A stretch of DNA of 64,000 nt from Clostridiaceae bacterium (GCA_018378255.1 JAGZXV010000006.1:1-64000), one strand, 5' to 3'. Counted from the stretch's first letter, positions 17,251 to 26,519 are shown. Notes: generated from the letters alone by a model not told the origin. Numbers and translations are program-made.

Positions 17251-18117
17251 CTATATAGATCCCCTAAGCCTTGGGTCCAAAACGTCTCTGAGACCGTCTC
17301 CGAATATGTTAAAGCCCATAACCAGAAGCAGCACGCAGATTCCGGGCGCCAGGCCGAATGCCGGGTTGGCAATCAGTCTGGTATAGCCGTCATTCACCAT
17401 ACCGCCCCAGGAAGCCATAGGCGGGTTGATGCCCAGGCCCAGGAAGCTCAAACTGGATTCCGCCAGGATCGTGGTACCGATATTACGGGTCAGAAGCACG
17501 ATTAATGGTGACATGCAGTTGGGAAGCACATGGGAAAACATGATTTTCACCCGCTTCACACCGACCACTTCAGCCGCCATAATATAATCCGCGCTCCTGA
17601 TGGACATCACCTGTCCCCTCATCATACGGGTATAGGTGGGAATTGTGGATATTCCCAGAATTATCATGAGGTTGGTAAGCCCTCCCCCTAAAACCAGGCC
17701 CAATGTGAGGGCCAGCATGGTGTTTGGAATTGCCATCAGGGCTTCCATACATCTGGAGATCACCGTGTCCACTGTGCCGCCGATATAGCCGGACAGCATT
17801 CCAAGGACGATTCCGCAGACAGCCGATATCATAACAGCAACGATTCCGATCAGCAATGAGGTCCTGGTTCCGTATATGATTCTGCTGAGCACATCACGTC
17901 CGATGTTGTCGGTTCCTAAAAGATGGGCCGCGGACGGCTGTGCCATGGAATTGGCGGGATCAATCGCATAGGGATCATAAGGCGCCAGCAAAGGCGCAAA
18001 TATGGCCACTATTATGAAAAATAACACGATAGCCGCCCCGTAAATTACAATGCGGCGTCGGAACAGCCGCCGGATAAAGCTCTTTATTTTCTTGATTTTA
18101 TATGTTTTATCGTCCAT
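17251..18117 (-). CDS. peptide-type ABC transporter permease (DppC/OppC family)
   Basis: 288 aa. A cytosolic start is followed by a first helix around IVIYGAAIVLFFIIVAIFA, the LAPYDPYAIDP loop and HLLGTDNIGRDVLSRIIYG, the standard DppC marker. The EAA-type coupling loop is VVGVKRVKIMFSHVLPN. There are about six membrane helices. GGAGG precedes the ATG. It pairs with the DppB-type protein encoded 42 bp upstream. Confidence 0.95.
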   Translation of the reverse strand: MDDKTYKIKKIKSFIRRLFRRRIVIYGAAIVLFFIIVAIFAPLLAPYDPYAIDPANSMAQPSAAHLLGTDNIGRDVLSRIIYGTRTSLLIGIVAVMISAVCGIVLGMLSGYIGGTVDTVISRCMEALMAIPNTMLALTLGLVLGGGLTNLMIILGISTIPTYTRMMRGQVMSIRSADYIMAAEVVGVKRVKIMFSHVLPNCMSPLIVLLTRNIGTTILAESSLSFLGLGINPPMASWGGMVNDGYTRLIANPAFGLAPGICVLLLVMGFNIFGDGLRDVLDPRLRGSI

Positions 18118-18159
18118 ATTTTCCTCCGTTTTGAAACATGATAGCGCCGGTTAACTCAA

Positions 18160-19113
18160 TCACTGCACCCGGATTCTCGGGTCGATAATACCATAAGAAA
18201 TATCTACGACCAAATTCGCCACAGACACCACAATGGCGATAATGAGAATGCAGGCCTGGGTCACAGCCACATCACGGCCAAATACAGCCGTAGTTAAAAG
18301 CTGGCCCATTCCCGGAATATTGAACACCTTCTCGCTTGCCACGGAACCGGCTACCAAATGCCTGAAATTCATTCCAATCAGGGTTACAACCGGAATCAAT
18401 GCATTGGGCAGGGCATGGCGGCGGATCACATTTCCTTCCTTCACGCCTTTTGCCCGGGTCGCCCGGATATAATCAAGGCCGATCACCTCCAGCATGCTGG
18501 AACGTGTCTGCCTTGTGGTGGATGAAATCGTACCCACGCTCATTGCCAGAACCGGAAGCACAAGCTGCTTCAAACTGGCCACAGGATCCCCTTCCCAGGG
18601 AAAGGAAAAACCAAAGGACGGAAGCCATCTCAAATTAACTGAAAATACATAGATGCCGACAACTGCCAGCCAGAACAGAGGAACAGCAGCACCAAAATTG
18701 GAAAATATGGTAACAATCATATCCCAGACCGTTCCCCGTTTGGTCGCGGCCACCATTCCAAAGAAAATTCCTATAAATGTACTGATTACCAGGGAAATTC
18801 CCCCTAAAAACATGGTTACCGGAAGACGCCTGAACAGCAGGGCTGAAACCGGCTCGTTATACTTCGTGGATGTTCCCAGATCGCCGTGAAGCACATCTCC
18901 CACCCAGTCGATATATCTTTCATAGACCGGCCTGTCTAATCCCAGCCGGATGTATTCTGCCTGATACTCTTCTTCCGTCAGTTCCACACCTTCCCCTACC
19001 AGGGCATAAACCGGATCGCCCGGCATCAGATAGACCAGGGAAAATGCGAAAAGTGATACTAATATAATTACGATACAGGACTGGCCTAATCGTTTTAGAA
19101 TATATCCTGTCAA
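18160..19113 (-). CDS. peptide-type ABC transporter permease (DppB/OppB family)
   Basis: 317 aa. It begins TGYILKRLGQSCIVIILVS, with the MPGDPVYALVGEG loop after helix 1, and contains the coupling loop RAKGVKEGNVIRRHALPNA. It ends DPRIRVQ, all typical of DppB. The start codon is TTG at 19113, with AGGAGG nine bases upstream. It follows the binding-protein gene across a 94-bp gap filled by a palindromic repeat that probably lowers read-through. Confidence 0.95.
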   Translation of the reverse strand: MTGYILKRLGQSCIVIILVSLFAFSLVYLMPGDPVYALVGEGVELTEEEYQAEYIRLGLDRPVYERYIDWVGDVLHGDLGTSTKYNEPVSALLFRRLPVTMFLGGISLVISTFIGIFFGMVAATKRGTVWDMIVTIFSNFGAAVPLFWLAVVGIYVFSVNLRWLPSFGFSFPWEGDPVASLKQLVLPVLAMSVGTISSTTRQTRSSMLEVIGLDYIRATRAKGVKEGNVIRRHALPNALIPVVTLIGMNFRHLVAGSVASEKVFNIPGMGQLLTTAVFGRDVAVTQACILIIAIVVSVANLVVDISYGIIDPRIRVQ

Positions 19114-19153
19114 GATTGTTATCCTCCTATCTTTATATGAAGGTATTCTGTTA

Positions 19154-19207
19154 ATTTACATAAAGGGTGAAGGCTTTTTCGAAAATCCCTTCACCCTTTA
19201 TGTAAAT
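19154..19207 (-). repeat. 54-bp palindrome of the dispersed family between binding protein and permease
   Basis: ATTTACATAAAGGGTGAAGG is mirrored by CCTTCACCCTTTATGTAAAT around CTTTTTCGAAAATC. It starts immediately after the binding-protein stop codon. As a 20-bp stem it should stabilise the upstream message or partly end transcription. Confidence 0.9.
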
Positions 19208-20869
19208 CTAATGAGCGCTCATCCAGGCTGCTTCCGGATACCACTGTGAAGAGTGATAATATCCCATATAGGTATCAAACACATAATCTTTCGTAAACGT
19301 ATCCTTGCTGTTCGCATAGATCGGCATCATAGCGCAGTTGTCGTCAATGATGATTTTCTGCATTTCTTTTAAATCAGCCGCCATTCCATCTCTGTCCGTA
19401 GCTTTCAGGGCTCTTTCTCCAACTTCCCTCAATTCCGGTATATCCAGATTGTCACATGCATAGCGAACGCCGCTGTCTTCTGTAAATGCGTTCATCCAGT
19501 TTACCGCATTCTTGCTCTCACCAGCGCTTCCGCCGATTACAAGCCCATCCCAGCCTGTCATGGTTTTCTCATTCATAACGGTCTGCTCGATCAGGTTGAT
19601 ATTTAAAGTAACGCCGATCTGTGACCAGTATGCCTGCATCATCTCAACGATCTGCTTGTTGGTAGCGTTGGTTGCAACCACATATGCCTCCAGAGTGAAT
19701 CCGTCCGCATAGCCCGCTTCCGCAAGAAGGGCTTTTGCCTTTTCTGCATCATATGGATATCCCTTTACTTCTTCGTTGTAAGCCCAGGAGGTCGGATTCT
19801 GCCACTGGTTTGTTCTCACATAAGTTCCCTTTGATGAATAGGGTTTTGTAATCGCATCGAAATCAACTCCATAAGCCAAAGCCTGACGTACCTTTAAATC
19901 ATAGGTAGGAAGATCCGGGTTATTGCTGGTTACACGTGCAAAAGTGATGGAATTTCCTGTAGGAAGTTCACGGCTCACCCATTTGTAGCCTTCTTTTATC
20001 ATGGTTTCCGCACAGTCTGCGTCGGCCCCCATAACCACGTCGATTTCTCCAGTCTGCATTGCGGCCGTAATGGTGGCAACATCGGAGAACAGATAGAGTT
20101 CGATTCCATCCAAATGGCTGGTTCCCCAATAGTCCTCATTTTTCTCAAATACGAGCTTCACGTCGTTGTCATAAGAAGCCAGTTTAAAAGGCCCTGTGCC
20201 TACCGGCGACATATAAGCTTCTTCCACTTTTTCAAATTTCTGAATGTGGGCAGGAGATGCCATATAACCGCCGGAACTGTATGTAAACCAGTCGATCAGG
20301 GAATTGTCCCACTGGGAAAGCAAAAGCTCTACCGTGAGGTCATCCACCTTAACAAATTCCAGATCGCAGTTAAATTTCTTTTTCTTTACTTCCATGGTGG
20401 TCTGTAAATTCCAAATCACCGCATCCGCGTCAAAAGGCGTTCCATCTGTAAATTTTATATCCGGGCGCAGGTGGAATATAATTTTATTCTCTTCAGGCTT
20501 CTCCTCATAGGATTCCAGAAGCCAGGGCTCGATCTCTCCATCGTCTTTTAAACGTCCCAAAGTTTCGATCACCGGACAGGCTGCCATCTGTTCCTGCTGG
20601 GTCGCAATCTTTCCCGGATAACCGATACAGGATAAGGATGCCCTGACACCCACTTTTAAAATGCCTCCGTCCGTCACTTCAGCTTCTCCCGCTGCTTCAG
20701 TTTCCGTTCTGGACGCTTCCGCTGCCGCCGTAGTATCCCCTGTTTTTTCGGTGGCCGCTGCTGCAGTGGTTCCCCCTGTTGCAGCCGGATTGGCCGCCGG
20801 TTTTGAACAGCCCGCCAATACGGATACCGCCATAAGAACTGCTGTTGTTAACGCTGTAATCTTTCTCAT
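19208..20869 (-). CDS. peptide/nickel-type ABC substrate-binding lipoprotein (SBP_bac_5)
   Basis: 553 aa from the ATG at 20869 (GGAGG five bases upstream). The lipoprotein signal ends SVLAGC with Cys21, then an Ala/Thr-rich linker. The family 5 signature region is IIFHLRPDIKFTDGTPFDADAV, and later VRQALAYGVDFDAITKPY matches the conserved hinge block. It captures oligopeptides or other amphipathic ligands outside the membrane. It is the first gene of the five-gene operon and lies just downstream of a promoter with LytTR-like sites. Confidence 0.95.
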   Translation of the reverse strand: MRKITALTTAVLMAVSVLAGCSKPAANPAATGGTTAAAATEKTGDTTAAAEASRTETEAAGEAEVTDGGILKVGVRASLSCIGYPGKIATQQEQMAACPVIETLGRLKDDGEIEPWLLESYEEKPEENKIIFHLRPDIKFTDGTPFDADAVIWNLQTTMEVKKKKFNCDLEFVKVDDLTVELLLSQWDNSLIDWFTYSSGGYMASPAHIQKFEKVEEAYMSPVGTGPFKLASYDNDVKLVFEKNEDYWGTSHLDGIELYLFSDVATITAAMQTGEIDVVMGADADCAETMIKEGYKWVSRELPTGNSITFARVTSNNPDLPTYDLKVRQALAYGVDFDAITKPYSSKGTYVRTNQWQNPTSWAYNEEVKGYPYDAEKAKALLAEAGYADGFTLEAYVVATNATNKQIVEMMQAYWSQIGVTLNINLIEQTVMNEKTMTGWDGLVIGGSAGESKNAVNWMNAFTEDSGVRYACDNLDIPELREVGERALKATDRDGMAADLKEMQKIIIDDNCAMMPIYANSKDTFTKDYVFDTYMGYYHSSQWYPEAAWMSAH

Positions 20870-20965
20870 GATAACCTCCATCCTGCCGTTTATGCGGCAT
20901 TATCATCATAGTGTTTCTGCAGAATTCCCCTTTTATTGTGCACATTTGTTTTATTAGGTGAGTGA

Positions 20966-20994
20966 ATCATAACAAAATTGTGCATTCTGTTCAA
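20966..20994 (-). promoter_or_regulatory. promoter of the peptide ABC operon
   Basis: On the minus strand TTGAAC (20994-20989) and TATGAT (20971-20966) are separated by 17 bp. The binding-protein ATG lies about 100 bp downstream. The LytTR-like repeats end 10 bp upstream of the -35. Confidence 0.75.
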
Positions 20995-21003
20995 TCCGGT
21001 TTT

Positions 21004-21033
21004 CGTAATTGGGTTTTATTCTTACGTAATTGG
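21004..21033 (-). promoter_or_regulatory. paired 9-bp direct repeats, candidate LytTR-regulator site
   Basis: CGTAATTGG occurs at 21004-21012 and 21025-21033, exactly 21 bp apart start to start. Two 9-bp direct repeats with a 12-bp gap are the arrangement bound by LytTR regulators such as AgrA. A LytTR regulator is encoded 1.4 kb away. The position directly upstream of the -35 suits activation. Confidence 0.65.
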
Positions 21034-21040
21034 ACGTAAA

Positions 21041-21083
21041 AAAAGACGCTTTTTTGTAGTTGTCCGCAAAAAAGGCGTCTTTT
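21041..21083. terminator. bidirectional terminator after the sensor kinase gene
   Basis: AAAAGACG-C-TTTTTTG pairs with CAAAAAA-GG-CGTCTTTT, with A and T runs at both ends. It ends the kinase transcript and insulates the ABC promoter. Confidence 0.8.
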
Positions 21084-21091
21084 CGCCATTG

Positions 21092-21113
21092 AATGTATTA
21101 TTATTAATACACT
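21092..21113. repeat. 22-bp palindromic sequence, copy 2
   Basis: This is an exact match to 8857-8878. It lies 26 bp downstream of the kinase stop codon, so an operator role at this place is doubtful. Confidence 0.6.
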
Positions 21114-21138
21114 TATATGTAATATATTCTACATCAGA

Positions 21139-22455
21139 TTAAGATTTATAATTCATTGGTATCATGATTTTCAGCACAAACTGGTTCTTCTCCTGTTCCA
21201 CGGTCATCATGCCTTTATATTCCGCCGCTGTCTTTTTTACGCTCAGAAGCCCCAGCCCATGGAGCCTGGTGTCCTCCTTTGTGGTCATCGGAAGGCCCTC
21301 ATCCATCTTTGCCTCTTCTTCACTGTAGTTTGCGATCTTGATGACCAGGTTGTTGGCAAATACCCCATTTTTGATCTGGATATACCGTTTCTCCTCCTCC
21401 TTTACTTTTATGGACGCTTCAATTGCATTGTCGATTGCATTGCCGAATATGGTACAGATATCGATATCCCTTAAAAATGTGATCCGGCCAAAATCCAGAT
21501 ACACGCTCATTTTTATGTGGTTAAGCCGGGCCGCTTTCATCTTTATGCTCATAATTCCATCCAGCATTGAATTACCGGTTTCCACCACTGTTTCGTATCC
21601 TTCTAACTGTCTCTTCATATCTGTCAGATATTCCTGGACCCAATGGCCGTTTCCCGCCATGCTGCTGATGGAAAGAAGGTGGTTTTTCAGATCATGGTAC
21701 ATGCATCTCACATCCTGGGCCGCCGCTACCCGTTCTTTCATGCATTCATATTGATAGGACTGGAGAAGATCCATCCTGTGACGTTCTTCTTCCCTGTCTT
21801 CATTGGCAAAATACTGCTCCACGAAGACCAGCATGATCATAATCAGCATCAAAATGATCATGGCAAATATGGTCAGCTCCACGATCAGGTCTTCTCTCTT
21901 GCCAAACTCATTCAGGGTGTATTTCATGTAAATTTCCAATATAGCCAGCCCGGCGCACATCCCGTAGCGGAATTCCCAGCGGTTTTTGACCTTGGTATAA
22001 TCGATTCCATTTCTCACAATCCAGATCAGTATAAATGCAGCCAGACATATGAGAAGCTGTACACAGGCTTTGTTCAAATAAAAGGACCCGGCAATCAGAG
22101 GGATCTCTCCCCTCCGCACCCCCGCCAGCACAGGCGTCACAAATACGATGGTATGCGCATAATAGGCCAGAGTAAAAATAAAAGACGCATATATTTTTCT
22201 GCTCTGGACATCATCTTTGCAGATTTCCATATAAGCAGTCATTCCGGCCAGCCTGAAAAAAAAGCTGGTGAATACATTGCCATGAAATGAAGTCAGCCAG
22301 AAAAAAAGCCCCATCAGCAGCAATCCTGCCGCCTGGTTCAGCCGTTTTATATAGCCTTTTTTGAATTCTTTTGTTTTAAACTTCATTCCGAACCAAATGC
22401 CGAACACCAGATCGTCAGCAATTTTCCAAATGGCCGGCGCTAAAATCCCAATCAT
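21139..22455 (-). CDS. AgrC-like sensor histidine kinase
   Basis: 438 aa. The first 210 residues hold about six membrane helices. A linker and the phosphoacceptor MYHDLKNHLLSI follow, then a HATPase domain with FGNAIDNAIEA (N box) and HGLGLLSVKKTAAEY (G box). This is the HPK10/AgrC layout, in which a membrane sensor detects a peptide or small ligand. Its ATG overlaps the regulator's stop by 4 bp (ATGA). No peptide pre-signal gene was seen beside it, so the ligand is unknown and could be the substrate of the adjacent ABC system. Confidence 0.92.
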   Translation of the reverse strand: MIGILAPAIWKIADDLVFGIWFGMKFKTKEFKKGYIKRLNQAAGLLLMGLFFWLTSFHGNVFTSFFFRLAGMTAYMEICKDDVQSRKIYASFIFTLAYYAHTIVFVTPVLAGVRRGEIPLIAGSFYLNKACVQLLICLAAFILIWIVRNGIDYTKVKNRWEFRYGMCAGLAILEIYMKYTLNEFGKREDLIVELTIFAMIILMLIMIMLVFVEQYFANEDREEERHRMDLLQSYQYECMKERVAAAQDVRCMYHDLKNHLLSISSMAGNGHWVQEYLTDMKRQLEGYETVVETGNSMLDGIMSIKMKAARLNHIKMSVYLDFGRITFLRDIDICTIFGNAIDNAIEASIKVKEEEKRYIQIKNGVFANNLVIKIANYSEEEAKMDEGLPMTTKEDTRLHGLGLLSVKKTAAEYKGMMTVEQEKNQFVLKIMIPMNYKS

Positions 22456-23165
22456 AACCTGCCCCCTGCATACCGGGTAAGTTCTTCCATAAACTCCTTT
22501 TTCCTGTGCTTGCTGATTGGAATTTCCTCCCCGTTATCCAGAAGCAGGGACAATGGCCTGACCTCCTGAATATGGATGCAGTTTACCAGAAAAGATGAAT
22601 GGCAGCGCAGAAAACTGCAGTCTTTCAGCTGTTCTTCCATCTCCTTTAATTTTCCGTAAAACCGAATCTCAGCGACTCCCATATGCAGAATGATTTCGTG
22701 GTTCTGAACTTCAGCATAACGGATTCTGTGGGTCTGGACCCACTTGGTACCCCGGCCTGTCTTCACTGCGATCTCTTTTCCGTTTTTATCATCTGTAATA
22801 TTGGACAGCGCCTCTTTTACCTCCATACGGAATTCCTCATAGGTCAGCGGCTTTTTCAAAAAACCAAAAGCCCTCACTTTAAAACAGTCCAGAGCATACT
22901 GAACCATGCTGGAAATAAAAATGATGCACACCTCTTTATTAAATTTCCTGATCCGTCTGGCCGCCTCAATCCCGTCCAGATCATACATCTTTATATCCAG
23001 AAATATGATGTCATAGGCCCCGTCATAACGCTCTATAAAATCTTCTCCCGAGTCATAGACATGGACCGCCGCCTTGCTTCCCTCTTCTTCCACAAGGCGC
23101 TCCATATATTCCCGAAGCTGGATGCGGACCTGCTCTTCATCATCGCAAATCGCCACTTTATACAA
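22452..23165 (-). CDS. LytTR-family response regulator
   Basis: 237 aa from a TTG at 23165 with GGGGG seven bases upstream; the receiver begins immediately as YKVAICDDEEQV. The ATG-initiated longer reading adds 53 residues unlike any receiver. The phospho-Asp is in DIIFLDIKMYDLDG, and the Lys is in FGFLKKPL. The C-terminal LytTR DNA-binding domain contains IRYAEVQNHEIILH and FLRCHSSFLVNCIHI. The kinase gene follows with a 4-bp overlap. Its probable target is the ABC operon promoter with 9-bp direct repeats. Confidence 0.92.
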   Translation of the reverse strand: MYKVAICDDEEQVRIQLREYMERLVEEEGSKAAVHVYDSGEDFIERYDGAYDIIFLDIKMYDLDGIEAARRIRKFNKEVCIIFISSMVQYALDCFKVRAFGFLKKPLTYEEFRMEVKEALSNITDDKNGKEIAVKTGRGTKWVQTHRIRYAEVQNHEIILHMGVAEIRFYGKLKEMEEQLKDCSFLRCHSSFLVNCIHIQEVRPLSLLLDNGEEIPISKHRKKEFMEELTRYAGGRL

Positions 23166-23396
23166 GATAATTCCCCCATTTTGCCTGTTGTGCCTGCTAT
23201 TCCCTCTGTTATCAATGTTATTGTATATTCTACAACAAAAATATAAAAACCGCCATATTTTTGGTGAACTTAAAAAAATGCCAAAAAAAGGAACCGGACC
23301 GGGCTGCCTGCGGATTTCTATCAAGATTTCCGTCTGCCGCCCGTTCTGGCTCCACTAATTTTCTCACTTAAATGAAATCCCTTCACAGGAAGATCG

Positions 23397-24050
23397 TTAA
23401 GATAATTCCTTTAAAATATTATCGATATCCAACTTCTTACCGATCACCATCAGATGTTCGCCTGCCTGTATCACATAATCCGCCGGCGGCATCAGATTAG
23501 CTTTACCGCCTGATTTTGTTCCCAGTACGCTGATGTGGTACTGGTTCCTGATCCCGGATTCCTTAAGGCTCTTATCCACCCAGGCCGGGAGAGGCGGAAT
23601 CTCGTAGATGGAATATTCATCCGTCAATTCAATGTAATCAAAGATATGGTTAGCGCTGTAACGCACAGCCAGCTTTTCAGCGATATCGCGGTCAGGATAG
23701 ATAACCTCATCCGCCCCGTTCCTGAGCAGAAACTTAGCATGGATATCCCGGTTTGCCTTGCTGACTACAAATTTTGCCCCCAGTTCCTTCACCAGGCTGG
23801 TGATCTCCAGACTGCTCTGAAAATTCGTTCCGATACAGACAAAGCAAAGATCAAAATTAGCGATTCCAAGGCTCCTTAAAACCGCTTCATTGGTACAATC
23901 GCCGATCTTGGCGCTGACAACATATGGGAGCAGTTCTTCCAGATTCTCCTCTCTCTCGTCCACGATCATGATCTCATTTCCCAAATCCGCAAGGTTTTTA
24001 CATAAATGACGTCCAAAACGTCCCATACCGATTATTAATATAGATTTCAT
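23397..24050 (-). CDS. ktrA: potassium uptake regulatory subunit (TrkA/KtrA family)
   Basis: 217 aa from the ATG at 24050 (GAGGAAAG upstream); the longer reading runs through a repeat. The RCK N-terminal Rossmann domain has IIGMGRFGRHLCKNL and IVDEREENLEEL. The C-terminal RCK_C domain contains SVLGTKSGGKANLMPP and AGEHLMVIG. The single-domain length matches KtrA rather than two-domain TrkA. It binds ATP/ADP or NAD(H) and gates the membrane partner encoded just upstream. Confidence 0.92.
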   Translation of the reverse strand: MKSILIIGMGRFGRHLCKNLADLGNEIMIVDEREENLEELLPYVVSAKIGDCTNEAVLRSLGIANFDLCFVCIGTNFQSSLEITSLVKELGAKFVVSKANRDIHAKFLLRNGADEVIYPDRDIAEKLAVRYSANHIFDYIELTDEYSIYEIPPLPAWVDKSLKESGIRNQYHISVLGTKSGGKANLMPPADYVIQAGEHLMVIGKKLDIDNILKELS

Positions 24051-24055
24051 GCTTT

Positions 24056-24178
24056 CCTCTCTATCCGCCGCTTTAGCGGCATTTAATTCGTTGAATTTGG
24101 CCCGCAGGGACAAATTCTGCGGGTGAATGATGCTTCTCATTCACCCTGCCCTCTCTATCCGCCGCTTTAGCGGCATTT
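24056..24178. repeat. structured repeat between trkH and ktrA
   Basis: Two exact 29-bp direct repeats (CCTCTCTATCCGCCG then CTTTAGCGGCATTT) at 24056-24084 and 24150-24178 enclose two hairpins: CCCGCAG/CTGCGGG at 24101-24123 and GGGTGAA/TTCACCC at 24121-24146. Each direct repeat itself folds as GCCGC-TTTA-GCGGC. The unit is compact and non-coding, in a potassium uptake operon. Confidence 0.85.
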
Positions 24179-24189
24179 CATTCTACATA

Positions 24190-25587
24190 CTATCCAACTG
24201 TAATCCGTTCAACCGGCTGCTGCACATGGGCAATTTTCTTCCGCTGCGTAAAGGAAAGCGCAAAGGACAAACTGCCGATCCTGCCACAGTACATGAGCAG
24301 AATAATAATGATCCGCGAAACCGGAAGCAGGGATCTGGTAATTCCCGTAGTCATTCCTACTGTGCCGATAGCGGAAAATGTTTCAAACAATACATCCGTC
24401 ATGGAAAGAGGCTGCACCATCATTATGACTAAAGAAGCCGTCATAGCCAGAAGCAGGTTTATGGTAAAAATGGAGCTGGCCCGTTTGATGGAATCGTCTT
24501 CCAGCCTGCGTCCAAACACATTGACACCATAAGTCCGTCTGATATTGGATACCACATACAGAATCAAAACCACAATGGTTGTTGTCTTAACACCGCCCGC
24601 TGTGGAGCCGGGGCTTCCTCCGATGAACATAAGTATAATGGTGAGCAGCTTGCTGCCGTCCGACAGTGCCGCCGTATCAACCGTATTAAACCCGGCAGTT
24701 CTGGCCGTAACCGAACTGAACAGGGATGTAAGTATCTTTCCGCTGGTATTCATCCCTACCAGCAGGTTATTTCTTTCAAACAGATAAAACAAAAAGGCGC
24801 TTCCGAATACCAGCACAAATGTGGTGATGAGTACGATCTTCGTATGAAGCTTATATTTTCTGAACTTCAGTTTATGCTGGCTCAAATCATCCCACACGAT
24901 AAATCCGATACCGCCGATTATGATCAGCAGCATGATCACCAGGTTCACGATCCAGTCATCATAATAATTGACAAACGAGGTATATTGGGCCTGATGCCCC
25001 ATCAGATCAAAACCCGCGTTGCAGAAAGCCGATATGGAATGAAAAATCCCATAAAATGCCCCTCTGAAAAATCCGTATTCCGGTATAAAGCGGGAAGCCA
25101 GAAGGATGGCTCCGGCCCCTTCAAAGCATGCCGTCCCAATGATGATCTTTTTCGCCAGTTTGACCATTCCGCCGATCTGCAGCGTGCTGATGCTTTCCTG
25201 CATCAGCCCTCTGGTCTTCAGCCCGATCTTCCTCCTCAAAATAATCGATACGAATACACCGATGGTAATAAATCCCAAACCGCCGATCTGGATCATTGTT
25301 ATGATCACAATCTGCCCGAACAAAGACCACTGGGTCCAGGTATCCGCCACAATCAGCCCCGTCACACAGGAAGCGCTGGTAGCCGTAAACAGACAGGTGA
25401 TCCAATCCGGGCTGATCCCGCTTTTACTGGCAAAGGGCAGTTTCAATAGAACTGTACCGGTAAGTATAATTCCCAAAAAACCATATGCAATGAACTGGGT
25501 CTGCGTCAAATGGTTTCTGAACCGGAATATTTTAGGTTCTTTCATGATGAATTTCCTTCTCTTTTTCTTCATTTTGTAACTGTTCAT
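24190..25587 (-). CDS. ktrB: potassium uptake membrane subunit (TrkH/KtrB family)
   Basis: 465 aa, with eight membrane segments and four pore loops. Loop markers include ATSASCVTGLIVADT, SAFCNAGFDLMG, TARTAGFNTVDTA and FSAIGTVGMTTG, with the selectivity Gly in each. The length is closer to KtrB than to long TrkH. It moves potassium inward, probably with sodium. It is followed by ktrA across a 139-bp repeat-filled gap. GGAG lies upstream of the ATG. Confidence 0.93.
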   Translation of the reverse strand: MNSYKMKKKRRKFIMKEPKIFRFRNHLTQTQFIAYGFLGIILTGTVLLKLPFASKSGISPDWITCLFTATSASCVTGLIVADTWTQWSLFGQIVIITMIQIGGLGFITIGVFVSIILRRKIGLKTRGLMQESISTLQIGGMVKLAKKIIIGTACFEGAGAILLASRFIPEYGFFRGAFYGIFHSISAFCNAGFDLMGHQAQYTSFVNYYDDWIVNLVIMLLIIIGGIGFIVWDDLSQHKLKFRKYKLHTKIVLITTFVLVFGSAFLFYLFERNNLLVGMNTSGKILTSLFSSVTARTAGFNTVDTAALSDGSKLLTIILMFIGGSPGSTAGGVKTTTIVVLILYVVSNIRRTYGVNVFGRRLEDDSIKRASSIFTINLLLAMTASLVIMMVQPLSMTDVLFETFSAIGTVGMTTGITRSLLPVSRIIIILLMYCGRIGSLSFALSFTQRKKIAHVQQPVERITVG

Positions 25588-25697
25588 AAGGCTCCTTTTC
25601 TTAACCTAAAAAGGTCGGTCAAGAAACATCGGATATCCCTCCGAACTGTTACTTCATTTTATTAAATACGCCTATTATACACCATCCGGAGACATTT

Positions 25698-26519
25698 CTA
25701 CAACTTTTTCCTGTTAAAAAACTGTGTCAAAGTAAAGAGTATGAAAGCGGACAGGTTAACCAGCACAACGCTGGCTCCTGCCGGCGTGGAAAACCGGTAA
25801 GATAACAGCATACCGATACAAAAACAGATCATTGACAGAATGCCGGAGGACAGCACAACTCCCCGGAAGCTTTTAAAAATCCGCATGGAAGTCAACGCCG
25901 GGAAAATGACCAGGCTGGAGATCAGCATAGCTCCCATCATCCTCATGCCGAGGACAATGGTCACCGCTGTCAATACCGCAATGATCACGTTATACCAGCC
26001 CACATTGACCCCGGTGGCCTTTGCAAAATTCTCGTCAAATGTCACTGCAAACACTTTATTATAACAGAACAGAAACAGCCCTATCACAATGACTGATAAA
26101 ATAACGCTTAATTCCACATCCGATGTGCTCATAGCCAGAATGCTGCCGAACATATAACTGCTGACATCCGTGGTCATGCCTGTTGTCAGAGACGTAACCG
26201 TAATACCGATCGCAAGAGCGCTGGCCGATATAATGGCTATGGCCGCGTCGCTTTTGATCCTGCCCTGTTCCGTAATCCTGAGCAGCAGAAATGCCGCCAA
26301 AACCACCACGGGAATGGAAACTTTAAGCGGGGACCAGCCCACCGCAACTGCTACGGAAAGCGCTCCGAATGACACATGGGACAGCCCGTCCCCGATCATG
26401 GAATACCGTTTCAGTACAAGGCTGACGCCCAAAAGGGCCGCACAGAGGGAGACTAAAATACCGCCCACCAGCGCTCTTACAAGAAATGGGTATGACAGCA
26501 TTTCCCTAATTACGTCCAT
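25698..26519 (-). CDS. znuB: zinc/manganese ABC transporter permease (ZnuB family)
   Basis: 273 aa from the ATG at 26519 (GGGAGGTGG upstream); a GTG nine bases further out is the alternative. About eight membrane helices are present. Markers are ALVGGILVSLCAALLGVSLVLKR near the start, GDGLSHVSFGALSVAVAVGW, and VGWYNVIIAVLTAVTIVLGMRMMGAMLISSL split over helices 6 and 7. The gene overlaps znuC by 14 bp. It is the channel of the zinc uptake system. Confidence 0.93.
   Translation of the reverse strand: MDVIREMLSYPFLVRALVGGILVSLCAALLGVSLVLKRYSMIGDGLSHVSFGALSVAVAVGWSPLKVSIPVVVLAAFLLLRITEQGRIKSDAAIAIISASALAIGITVTSLTTGMTTDVSSYMFGSILAMSTSDVELSVILSVIVIGLFLFCYNKVFAVTFDENFAKATGVNVGWYNVIIAVLTAVTIVLGMRMMGAMLISSLVIFPALTSMRIFKSFRGVVLSSGILSMICFCIGMLLSYRFSTPAGASVVLVNLSAFILFTLTQFFNRKKL

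Noticed and set aside
23166..23324. 53-residue N-terminal extension of the LytTR regulator
   Set aside because: The receiver domain begins at once after a TTG with a good ribosome site; the extension is unlike any receiver.
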